From the NCBI GenBank assembly GCA_964645765.1, contig CAZYBE010000039.1:1-26569 (forward strand): DNA of 26,569 nucleotides, in the 5' to 3' direction. Source of the DNA: CAZGMN01 sp964645765. Lineage in GTDB: Bacteria; Acidobacteriota; Aminicenantia; Aminicenantales; Aminicenantaceae. The position numbers were made by a program, and so were the translations under genes. Positions 7,853-14,437 of the stretch are shown here, in pieces. The notes below the pieces were generated by a model. The model saw only the letters and a program-made list of their open reading frames with translations, ran no database searches and was not told where the DNA came from. The stretch's first letter is position 1. Every line of letters begins with the position of its first letter.

Positions 7853-8718
7853 AGATAAGGAAGGCTGTCATCCCAGCGGCTGGATTCGGGACGCGTTTTC
7901 TGCCCGTCACCAAGTCCCAACCCAAAGAGATGCTGCCTGTGGTCGATAAGCCTCTTATCCAGTACTGTGTTGAGGAAGCTGTCCAGTCAGGAATAAAAAA
8001 TATCGCCGTTGTCACCAGTGGCGGCAAATCATCCCTGCAAGAGCATTTTCACAGGAGCTCTAAGCTTGAGCAGTTTCTTGATGAGAAAGGGAAGCTCGAA
8101 CTCTTGGCTGAGGTCAGAAAATTATCCAGTCTTGCTGAATTCCGCTTCATCAAGCAGAAAAAAGCCCTTGGGTTGGGCCATGCCATCCTTATGGCCGAAA
8201 AATATATCGGGCATGAGCCGTTTGCCGTTCTTCTCCCCGATAATATCTTCGACTGCAGGATTCCCTGCCTCAAGCAGCTCATCGAGGCTTATTCCGAGCT
8301 TAAAGCTTCGGTCATTGTCTTGGGTTATGTGGCTAAAGGTGAGACAGAAAGGCATGGAATCGTCAAGTCCAAACAAGTTCGAGAGAGAGTATTTCAGATT
8401 GAGAACTTGATCGAGAAGCCGAGTGCGGACAAAGCTTTTTCTAACCTGGGAGTGTTTGGGAGGTATGTTTTTGAGCCTGATATCTTCAAGGCTATAAAAA
8501 AAACAGCTCCGGATGAAAGAGGGGAAATCCAAATCACGGATGCCATTAAACTCCTTCTTCAAGCCAAGCCTGTCTATGGCTATCTTTTTGAAGGAGAGTG
8601 CTACGATTGCGGTGATAAATTGGGCCTCATCAAAGCCACTGTCTCCCTCGCCTTAAAGAGGCCCGAGTTCAGCCGAAGGCTCAGGGAGTTTTTGTCGTCT
8701 TTGATCAAAGAAAAATAG
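7849..8718 (+). CDS. galU: UTP--glucose-1-phosphate uridylyltransferase
   Basis: GalU makes UDP-glucose from UTP and glucose-1-phosphate, the precursor for envelope polysaccharides and glycosylation. At 289 residues it has the usual length. The N-terminus carries the nucleotide-binding signature AAGFGTRFLPVTKSQPKEMLP, then the substrate-binding stretch PLIQYCVEEA. The usual metal-site D-D of the LLPDD motif reads LLPDNIF here, and IEKP and GEIQITDAI follow further on. GAGG at 7837-7840 lies 8 nt before the ATG. It is probably co-transcribed with the FadL-type gene (117-nt gap) and faces a GGDEF gene. A close relative such as RfbA/glucose-1-phosphate thymidylyltransferase is less likely because the N-terminal KSQPKEMLP block is GalU-specific. 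Confidence 0.93.
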   Translation: MKIRKAVIPAAGFGTRFLPVTKSQPKEMLPVVDKPLIQYCVEEAVQSGIKNIAVVTSGGKSSLQEHFHRSSKLEQFLDEKGKLELLAEVRKLSSLAEFRFIKQKKALGLGHAILMAEKYIGHEPFAVLLPDNIFDCRIPCLKQLIEAYSELKASVIVLGYVAKGETERHGIVKSKQVRERVFQIENLIEKPSADKAFSNLGVFGRYVFEPDIFKAIKKTAPDERGEIQITDAIKLLLQAKPVYGYLFEGECYDCGDKLGLIKATVSLALKRPEFSRRLREFLSSLIKEK

Positions 8719-8755
8719 ATATCTTTGCCTGAAAAAAAGGATCAATCTTATCGTT

Positions 8756-9679
8756 TTATTTGTGGCTTATGAAACAGACCTTGTTGGTTTTTGAGTTTTT
8801 AGCCTTGTACATCATTTGGTCAGCCACATAGAGGAGAGCTTCAGCCGAGAGGCCGTCTTCAGGGAAGCTGGCCACACCGATGCTGCAGCTTAGGCGAGAG
8901 CCAGGAAAAGCATCCACCCCATCAAATTTTTCTTCCTTGATGACAAGCTCAATTCTTCGAGCGAGATTAACAGCATCCTTTTTTGAAGTTTCAGGGAAGA
9001 GAACGATAAATTCATCACCGCCGTAACGAAACACCGAATCCATGATTCTTGATAGGTTCATGAGCAGAGAGGCAAGCCGTTGGAGGAGAGAGTCGCCTGT
9101 CGAATGCCCATATCTATCGTTACAACGCTTAAAATCATCGATATCAATCAGCACCACAGAAAAATGGTGGTCGAATCTTTTTGACCTTTCTATCTCCCGG
9201 GCGAGCTCCAGGTCGAGATATCTTCGGTTATAGACCTTGGTCAGGTGGTCAAGGATGGATAATTCTCGATAGAATTCCTTTTTCTTGAGAAGATGCTGAT
9301 AGTCAACCGCTCTTTTGAGGACCAGGCTGAGCTTCTTTTCGCTGATGGGCTTGGAGATGAAGTCCGAGGCAACCTCTTTCAGCTGGTCCATTCTTTTTGC
9401 CAATAAAGATGGACTTGCAGCTATGACCACATAAATATCGGGGTAAATTTTCTTGACTTGGTCGATGAACTCAGTCCCTTCCATATCTTTAAGTTTTAGA
9501 GCTGAGATCAGGATATCAGGCTGAGATTTTTTTAATTTTGCCAGTGCCTCTTCCCCGTTATCAAAAGTCCAGACCCAGTATTTTTTGCTCAAGAAAGCAG
9601 CAATCTGCTGGCGCACCGGGTCTTGTTTATCGACGATGAGGATTCCCAAATTCAAACTGCTGTAAGTCGTCTTGGCCAT
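8756..9679 (-). CDS. Receiver-like domain + GGDEF diguanylate cyclase
   Basis: The product (307 residues from ATG 9679) couples an N-terminal CheY-like receiver fold (about 10-125) to a C-terminal GGDEF domain that makes c-di-GMP from two GTP. The cyclase looks active: DIDDFKRCNDRYGHSTGD is followed by YGGDEF near residues 218-223, and an RxxD inhibitory site (RIMD) lies exactly five residues before GGDEF. The receiver is unusual. The acidic pair is reduced (VDKQD at 16-20) and the phospho-acceptor position is Ala60 (ILISALKLKDMEG), while the conserved Lys-Pro (ISKP) remains. A longer frame reaches a TTG at 9775, but its extra 32 residues are not part of the fold, so the ATG is preferred. No kinase is adjacent. 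It may be co-transcribed with the upstream tRNA-Phe if that transcript reads through. Confidence 0.9.
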   Translation of the reverse strand: MAKTTYSSLNLGILIVDKQDPVRQQIAAFLSKKYWVWTFDNGEEALAKLKKSQPDILISALKLKDMEGTEFIDQVKKIYPDIYVVIAASPSLLAKRMDQLKEVASDFISKPISEKKLSLVLKRAVDYQHLLKKKEFYRELSILDHLTKVYNRRYLDLELAREIERSKRFDHHFSVVLIDIDDFKRCNDRYGHSTGDSLLQRLASLLMNLSRIMDSVFRYGGDEFIVLFPETSKKDAVNLARRIELVIKEEKFDGVDAFPGSRLSCSIGVASFPEDGLSAEALLYVADQMMYKAKNSKTNKVCFISHK

Positions 9680-9850
9680 TGAGTGCTTTCCCTTGAGCTT
9701 GCTTATTCTCCAGAAAATGAGCCACTCGTTGAAAAAGAGCGAGATAAAATTATCAAAATTTAACCAATCCGTCAACCAGAAAAATTTTTATATAAAAGAC
9801 GGGGATTAAGGTTGAAAAATGTCAAAAGCCTTGTAAGAGGATAAAAAAAA

Positions 9851-9923
9851 TGGCGAGGGACGGAATCGAACCGCCGACGCAGGGATTTTCAGTCCCTCGC
9901 TCTACCGACTGAGCTACCTCGCC
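9851..9923 (-). tRNA. tRNA-Phe (anticodon GAA)
   Basis: Read on the minus strand, the 73 nt fold into a full cloverleaf. The acceptor is GGCGAGG/CCTCGCC, the D stem GCTC/GAGC, the anticodon stem AGGGA/TCCCT with loop CTGAAAA (anticodon GAA), and the T stem GGCGG/CCGTC with one G-T pair around TTCGATT. The discriminator base is A. CCA is not encoded: eight T residues follow directly, so the end must be added by CCA-adding enzyme. The T run after the acceptor stem may also help terminate transcription. Confidence 0.97.
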
Positions 9924-9938
9924 AATTGAAGTACAATA

Positions 9939-9967
9939 AATATAGTTTTTCCGCCAATTCTTGTCAA
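9939..9967 (-). promoter_or_regulatory. Promoter of tRNA-Phe
   Basis: On the minus strand TTGACA (plus 9962-9967) and TATATT (plus 9939-9944) are separated by 17 nt, a near-perfect sigma70 promoter. Its -10 ends 15 nt before the mature tRNA 5' end at 9923. It is the strongest promoter match in the window and gives a local template for judging the others. Confidence 0.75.
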
Positions 9968-10054
9968 CGATTTTTGTCTTTTCGAGGTTTTTAGGCAAAT
10001 TTTCATCTGGATATTTGATTAATTACCATTTTCCTTCTCTTGAATTTCGGATTT

Positions 10055-10063
10055 TGATAGAAT
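10055..10063 (+). promoter_or_regulatory. Possible extended -10 promoter of the glycosyltransferase gene
   Basis: TGATAGAAT carries the extended -10 TG followed by TAGAAT (10058-10063), 17 nt before the ATG at 10081. No good -35 is present at standard spacing. No Shine-Dalgarno precedes the ATG. Confidence 0.35.
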
Positions 10064-10080
10064 AGCACCTTGATTTTGAG

Positions 10081-11079
10081 ATGAAGATTGCAGCAATTCT
10101 TCCTCACGTTGAAATCTTCGGGGGTGTCAGGCGTTATCTTGAAATCGGGAACGAGTTGACCAGCAGAGGCTGCTCCTTTGTTCTCTTCCATCCTGAAGGA
10201 ACCAAGCCTGATTGGCTTGATTTTAAGGGAATCACAAAGCCTTTTTCTTCCCTGGGCGAGGAGAGCTTTGACATCGGGCTGTGCAGCGAGTATTCGGTCT
10301 TGCCCTATTTCGAAGAGCTGAAGGCCAGGATAAAGTTTTTCTATTTTGTGTTTGAAGGGCATAAACAGGAGAAAAATGTTGTCAAGAGAGGTTATATTTT
10401 TTTAGGAAATTCCGAAGGGATATGCCGCCGCCTCGAGAAAAAATACAAAATTTTCTGCCATAAAGTTCCCGGCGGCGTGAACCCCAGGATTTTTTATCCT
10501 GTGAAGAGGGAGGGGAGAAGAGACGAGTTCCGGATACTCTGTTATGGCCGGATTTATAAAAGGAAAAAGGGTGTCGGCTATGTCATTCGCGCCGCAGAAG
10601 GGCTTTATAAAGAATTTCCCCAGCTCAAACTCGTTTTTTTTGACAGCTTGGTAGGGAAAGAGAAAAGAGACCCGCGCCTGATGATTCAGACAGCGGTTCC
10701 TCATGAATTCCATCTCAATCCGCCGCAGAGCAGGATGGCCTGGCTTTATTCTCAGGCGGATATCTTTGTCAGCGGAGAAATAAGGGCCGGCTGGTCGAAT
10801 ACAACAGCAGAAGCCATGGCCTGCAAGATTCCGGTTGTCTGCACTCGCGCCGGAACCCAAGATTTTGCCTTTCACAACGAGACGGCCTTGCTCGTTCCTT
10901 TTCCTTTGCCCTTTCTGTTGCGGCGCCAGATCCGCAAGCTCATCAAAGACGAGAATCTTCGTCATCGCCTGGCAGAGGCCGGGTATAAAAAAATCCAGGA
11001 ATTTTCCTGGTCAGCCGTTGTCGATAAACTTGAAAAGATTTTCAAGGAGAGACTAAAAGAAGCATCTCATAGTCTGTGA
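10081..11079 (+). CDS. Glycosyltransferase family 4-like (GT-B fold)
   Basis: This 332-residue protein has the two-domain layout of GT-B glycosyltransferases that use nucleotide sugars. The N-terminal acceptor domain begins with PHVEIFGGVRRYLEIGNEL, matching the GG(V)xR loop of GT4. The C-terminal donor domain starts around GVNPRIFYP and contains LCYGRIYKRKKG and the block GWSNTTAEAMACKIPVV. In the EX7E motif the second Glu (AEAMAC) is kept, but the position of the first Glu reads Ala (RAGWSNTTAEAM), so catalysis or donor binding may be atypical. There is no signal or membrane segment. It is a single gene between tRNA-Phe and a repeat. A role in surface glycan synthesis would fit galU nearby, but that is inference. 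Confidence 0.8.
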   Translation: MKIAAILPHVEIFGGVRRYLEIGNELTSRGCSFVLFHPEGTKPDWLDFKGITKPFSSLGEESFDIGLCSEYSVLPYFEELKARIKFFYFVFEGHKQEKNVVKRGYIFLGNSEGICRRLEKKYKIFCHKVPGGVNPRIFYPVKREGRRDEFRILCYGRIYKRKKGVGYVIRAAEGLYKEFPQLKLVFFDSLVGKEKRDPRLMIQTAVPHEFHLNPPQSRMAWLYSQADIFVSGEIRAGWSNTTAEAMACKIPVVCTRAGTQDFAFHNETALLVPFPLPFLLRRQIRKLIKDENLRHRLAEAGYKKIQEFSWSAVVDKLEKIFKERLKEASHSL

Positions 11080-11097
11080 AAGCAAAATGATTAAGTA

Positions 11098-11278
11098 GGG
11101 TGAAGGTTTGGAGGGTGAGGAGTCCCCTATGAAGCCTGAGCGGGCATAGTATACAAAATGGGGACTGTCCCTTTTCTTGAGAGGGACTGTCCCCATTTTG
11201 TATGAGCGAAGGCTGAATGGGAGCTGATTTTCCTCGCTGGGGAAAATCAGCGTGCTCCGAACCCTCAAACCCTCACCC
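11098..11278. repeat. Inverted-end repeat, copy B (181 bp) with internal hairpins
   Basis: The ends GGGTGAAGGTTTGGAGGGT and ACCCTCAAACCCTCACCC are imperfect inverted repeats and match the ends of copy A at 5910-5982. Relative to copy A it is inverted and carries about 100 extra bp in the middle. That middle holds two hairpins: a long one at 11151-11203, and GCTGATTTTCC/GGAAAATCAGC (11223-11233 with 11241-11251, 7-nt loop). It fills most of the gap between the glycosyltransferase and the DUF465-like gene and has no transposase. An open frame across it on the minus strand is a by-product of the repeat. Confidence 0.78.
11151..11203. repeat. Near-perfect 53-nt hairpin with GGGGACTGTCCC arms
   Basis: ATACAAAATGGGGAC-T-GTCCC (11151-11171) pairs with GGGAC-T-GTCCCCATTTTGTAT (11183-11203) around an 11-nt loop, giving a 20-bp stem with one T-T mismatch. 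Elements with this GGGGAC(A/T)GTCCC core are, to my recollection, found beside REP-associated tyrosine (IS200-like) transposases. No such transposase is in the window. Confidence 0.8.
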
Positions 11279-11310
11279 AAGTCACGAAAAAAGATGGTTA
11301 CGATCTAAAA

Positions 11311-11339
11311 TTGAAATAGGGAATTCATTATGATATCCT
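11311..11339 (+). promoter_or_regulatory. Possible promoter of the 11.4-19.9 kb operon
   Basis: TTGAAA (11311-11316), 17 nt, then TATCCT (11334-11339) preceded by an extended TGA. The -10 match is modest (4/6). It lies just after repeat copy B and 22 nt before the ATG at 11362, which has GGAGG at 11348-11352. It would be the first promoter of the long plus-strand run. Confidence 0.35.
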
Positions 11340-11361
11340 TTCCCGATGGAGGAAAGACCCG

Positions 11362-11586
11362 ATGGAAGAGAAAGAGCTTAAGGAGCTTCTGTTAAGAGAG
11401 AACAAAGAATTCAGGGAGATTTTCCGCAAGCACCAGCAGTGCGAGAAGAAGCTCGAAAGGTTAAAGAAGAAGAGCTTCCTGACTGAAGATGAAAGAATCG
11501 AGGAAAAAGAGTTGAAGAAAAAGAAGCTCGCCTTTAAGGATAGAATGTACTTCCTGATGACTGAATACAGGAAATCTCATCGATAA
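11362..11586 (+). CDS. DUF465 (YdcH-like) family small coiled-coil protein
   Basis: The 74-residue product is highly charged and all-helical. It follows the DUF465 pattern: a first helix with a FREIFRKHQQCEKKL block (the Phe, His and hydrophobic spacing are typical), a turn around SFLTEDE, and a second helix rich in Lys/Leu ending LAFKDRMYFLM, where family members read LKD.(I/L/M). It probably forms a two-helix hairpin. DUF465 proteins have no established biochemical role. GGAGG 9 nt before the ATG gives a strong ribosome site. It sits 14 nt ahead of the inactive Asd-like gene, so it is likely the first gene of that operon. Function is unknown. Confidence 0.8.
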   Translation: MEEKELKELLLRENKEFREIFRKHQQCEKKLERLKKKSFLTEDERIEEKELKKKKLAFKDRMYFLMTEYRKSHR

Positions 11587-11600
11587 TCCATTCGCCTGAA

Positions 11601-12614
11601 ATGAGAAAAGGGAAGAAAATAAGAGTTATCTTAATCGGGACAGACTCTCTGCGCGGAAAAGAGATCAAGAATGTTCTGGAAGAAAAGGAATTTCCGATTG
11701 AAAAAATTGATTTTTATGACCCTGACGTCCAGGAGGAATACAGCAAGCTGACCCAATTCAGAGGAGAGCCCAAAGTCATTCATCATCTCGAAAAGGAATC
11801 TCTCGCGGATGTTGACCTTGTTTTCCTGGCTGCTGATAAAAAAGTGAACCAGGAATTTGGAGTCCTTGCCCGGGCGCGAAAATTTTGGGCCATCGACCTG
11901 AGCGAGACGTTTAACAAGAAGGAAAATGTTCCGGTTGTGGTCGCTGGAGTGAACGACGACATTGTCCTCAAAGACAAACCGGCCCTCATTGCCAATCCCC
12001 ATCCTGTGACCGTGGTCCTTTCTCACCTTTTTCATACTGTTGCCGAGGAATTTGGAATTTTTAAAGCCATCTCTTTTGTCCTTCAGCCCGTTTCAGCCTT
12101 TGATGAGCAGGGCATCAAAGAGCTGGCCAACCAGAGCTTCTCTATTCTGAGCAGCGCCTCCCTCGAAAAAAGAGTCTTCAAGGAGCAGATTGCCTTTAAC
12201 TTTCTCTCCAACATTGAAGCGGCAGATGAGGGAGGCTTTTCTCCCGATGAAAGACAGGTTCTGTCAGAGATTCGAAGAGTCCTTAAACCCCGTCATTTTC
12301 CCATTTCCTTATCGATCATCCAGGCTCCGGTTTTCCACACCTACTCGATCATGACCTACCTGGAGTTGGAAAAAGAAGCAAATATTCAGGGCTTGAAGAA
12401 TCTCTTCAAGAAAGGCCCGCTTTTCAAGGTTTGTCTTCCTGCTCTTTCATCCCCTGTCTCTGCTGCTGGGAAGGATGAGATTTGCATTGGTCAGATAAAA
12501 AAGGAAGAATCCTTTCCCCGCAGCTTCTGGATCTGGACAGTGACTGACAATCTCACTCGGGGCTCGGCTTTGAACGCACTCGAAATTGCAGAAAATATTT
12601 TTACTGAGCCTTAG
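11601..12614 (+). CDS. Aspartate-semialdehyde dehydrogenase-like protein lacking catalytic residues
   Basis: The 337-residue protein has the Asd fold order: a Rossmann domain (IRVILIGTDSLRGKEI at the N-terminus), the middle AIDLSETF and ANP segments, and a dimerisation domain with EGGFSPDERQVLSEIRR. The catalytic stretch, normally ANPNC, reads ANPHPVT, so the nucleophilic Cys is Pro135. The downstream motif, normally RVPV..GHS, reads QAPVFHTYS, so the general-base His is Tyr and the substrate Arg is Gln. It therefore cannot catalyse the Asd reaction. It resembles in kind the E. coli Usg protein, a non-catalytic Asd paralogue. It is 14 nt after the DUF465 gene and 8 nt before the MsbA-like gene, with no clear Shine-Dalgarno. 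Its role is unknown; NAD(P) sensing or a structural role are guesses. Confidence 0.8.
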   Translation: MRKGKKIRVILIGTDSLRGKEIKNVLEEKEFPIEKIDFYDPDVQEEYSKLTQFRGEPKVIHHLEKESLADVDLVFLAADKKVNQEFGVLARARKFWAIDLSETFNKKENVPVVVAGVNDDIVLKDKPALIANPHPVTVVLSHLFHTVAEEFGIFKAISFVLQPVSAFDEQGIKELANQSFSILSSASLEKRVFKEQIAFNFLSNIEAADEGGFSPDERQVLSEIRRVLKPRHFPISLSIIQAPVFHTYSIMTYLELEKEANIQGLKNLFKKGPLFKVCLPALSSPVSAAGKDEICIGQIKKEESFPRSFWIWTVTDNLTRGSALNALEIAENIFTEP

Positions 12615-12622
12615 GTTTTAGA

Positions 12623-14437
12623 ATGAAGGACGTACTCAAGCTTTTCAAGCTCACTTTTGGAGAGAAAAAAAGGCTTTTCCTGGCATTCTCCTCGACTCTC
12701 TTCGTCGCTTTTTTCACATATGTTTTCGTCAATCTTGTTCAGCCCATCATCGATGAGATGTTCCTGAATGTCACCCATAGTGCTCCGGAGAAAACGAATC
12801 TCATAAGTTTTATCTTCAAACATATCCATGCCGCCAAGGAACAGTTTATCTGGCTTATTCCTCTGCTCCTGGTCATCGTTATTTTCGGCAAAGGATTGTT
12901 CACTTTCCTTTCCTCTTTTTTCATGAAGTCCCTCGGGCATAGAGTCGTCAAGAAATTAAGAGACGAGCTTTTCGGACACCTCGTTTATCAGTCAACGAAT
13001 TACTTTGATCACACATCCACCGGCGAGCTGATGTCCCGGCTGACGAACGATGTTGACAAAATCCAGGAGGCACTCTCGGGAAGCATGAGTGATTTCATCG
13101 AGGAGGTTTTTGTCCTTTTTGCCCTTCTTATTTATATTTTTGTCACCGATGTGCGCCTGGCCTTATTCTCTTTCGTCATTGGCCCCCTGGCAGTCATCCC
13201 TTTGGCTGCCTTCAGCCGCCAGCTCAAAAAGAAAGGGCTGCAGAATCAGAGAAAGATGGCTCAGATTTACACCCTTATCCATGAGACCATCACCGGCAAT
13301 AAAATAGTTAAATCTTTCACTATGGAGAAATTCGAGATTAAAAAGTTCTGGCAAGCCACCATGAGCTACTTTAAAACGAGCATCAAGCTGGCCTGGATCG
13401 GAAGCCTCAGCTCGCCTTTCATGGAATTCATGGGTGCTGTGGTAGGCGGCTTCATTCTTATCTTGGGGACGAGGGAAATAGCCAATGGATTGATAAGCCC
13501 TGGCCGTTTTGTTTCTTTCATAGCTGCCATTTTTTACTCTTACACTCCTATCAAACGGCTGAGCCGGGCCAATAACTCCATTCAGCAAGGAGTGGCCTGC
13601 TATGAAAGAATCCAGGAGGTTCTGCGAGACAAGCCTCAGATTGTCGAGCATCCCCAAGCTTACGCCCTCCCTCCTGTTAAGGGGAATATCAGGTTTGAGA
13701 AGGTTTTTTTCTTTTACAACGAGAAACTGCCAGTTCTTCATGATATTGATTTTGAAGTCCTGCCCACCGAGAGGATTGCTCTTGTCGGCCTGAGCGGCGC
13801 TGGAAAGACTACCATCATCAACCTTCTCTGCCGTTTTTATGACCCGACTTCAGGAAAAATCATTATCGATGGGATTGATATCCAGGGAGTCACACTCTCC
13901 TCCCTCCGCTCCCAAATCGGACTCGTGACCCAGGAGCTCGTTCTTTTCAACGACACTGTCCGCAACAACATCGCCTATGGCCTGGAGGAGAAGCCGCTGG
14001 AGGAAGTCATCGAGGCGGCCAGAGCCGCCAAAGCCCATGAATTTGTAATGAAACTCCCTTCAGGCTACGAGGCCAACATCGGCGAAAAGGGAACCCTGCT
14101 TTCGAGCGGCGAGCGCCAGAGATTGGCCATCGCCAGAGCTTTGCTCAAGAACCCCCCCATCCTTATCCTCGATGAGGCGACATCCGCCTTGGATTCTGAA
14201 TCAGAAAGATTAATCCAGATTGCTTTGGACAATGTCATGAAGGACCGGACAACCTTTATTATTGCCCACCGTTTGTCCACCGTGAGGAACGCAGACAGGA
14301 TTTTTGTTATCGATAAAGGGAGGATCACTGAAATCGGGACTCACGCCCAGCTTTTGAAGAAAAAAGGTATTTATAAAAAATTATATGATTTACAGTTCCT
14401 TGAAGAGGAGGAGCCATGGCCGTCGTCCAGAGCATGA
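12623..14437 (+). CDS. MsbA-like ABC exporter (fused TM-ATPase half-transporter)
   Basis: The 604-residue product is a half-size ABC exporter. The first about 330 residues form the six-helix type-1 exporter domain (an early helix reads LAFSSTLFVAFFTYVFV). The rest is the ATPase domain: Walker A GLSGAGKTT (from Gly389), Q-loop (LVTQELVLFND), signature SSGERQRLAIARAL, Walker B LILDEATSALD and switch IIAHRLST. The signature is LSSGE where LSGGQ is usual. As a homodimer it would flip a lipid such as lipid A-core across the inner membrane (MsbA role) or export a drug or lipid; the sequence cannot decide. It starts 8 nt after the Asd-like gene without a good Shine-Dalgarno and overlaps yicC by 22 nt, so translation is probably coupled. 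Confidence 0.88.
   Translation: MKDVLKLFKLTFGEKKRLFLAFSSTLFVAFFTYVFVNLVQPIIDEMFLNVTHSAPEKTNLISFIFKHIHAAKEQFIWLIPLLLVIVIFGKGLFTFLSSFFMKSLGHRVVKKLRDELFGHLVYQSTNYFDHTSTGELMSRLTNDVDKIQEALSGSMSDFIEEVFVLFALLIYIFVTDVRLALFSFVIGPLAVIPLAAFSRQLKKKGLQNQRKMAQIYTLIHETITGNKIVKSFTMEKFEIKKFWQATMSYFKTSIKLAWIGSLSSPFMEFMGAVVGGFILILGTREIANGLISPGRFVSFIAAIFYSYTPIKRLSRANNSIQQGVACYERIQEVLRDKPQIVEHPQAYALPPVKGNIRFEKVFFFYNEKLPVLHDIDFEVLPTERIALVGLSGAGKTTIINLLCRFYDPTSGKIIIDGIDIQGVTLSSLRSQIGLVTQELVLFNDTVRNNIAYGLEEKPLEEVIEAARAAKAHEFVMKLPSGYEANIGEKGTLLSSGERQRLAIARALLKNPPILILDEATSALDSESERLIQIALDNVMKDRTTFIIAHRLSTVRNADRIFVIDKGRITEIGTHAQLLKKKGIYKKLYDLQFLEEEEPWPSSRA

Noticed and set aside
7210..7920. 236-codon minus-strand open frame
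   Set aside because: Antisense to the FadL-type gene and the galU start; no recognisable domain or ribosome site.
9776..9850. TTGACA and TATATA on the minus strand as a promoter for the GGDEF gene
   Set aside because: The two boxes are about 25 nt apart, too far for a standard sigma70 promoter; the gene may instead be read from the tRNA promoter.
11053..11280. 75-codon minus-strand open frame in copy B
   Set aside because: Made of translated hairpins and the GFIGDSSP segment; no ribosome site, same explanation as above.
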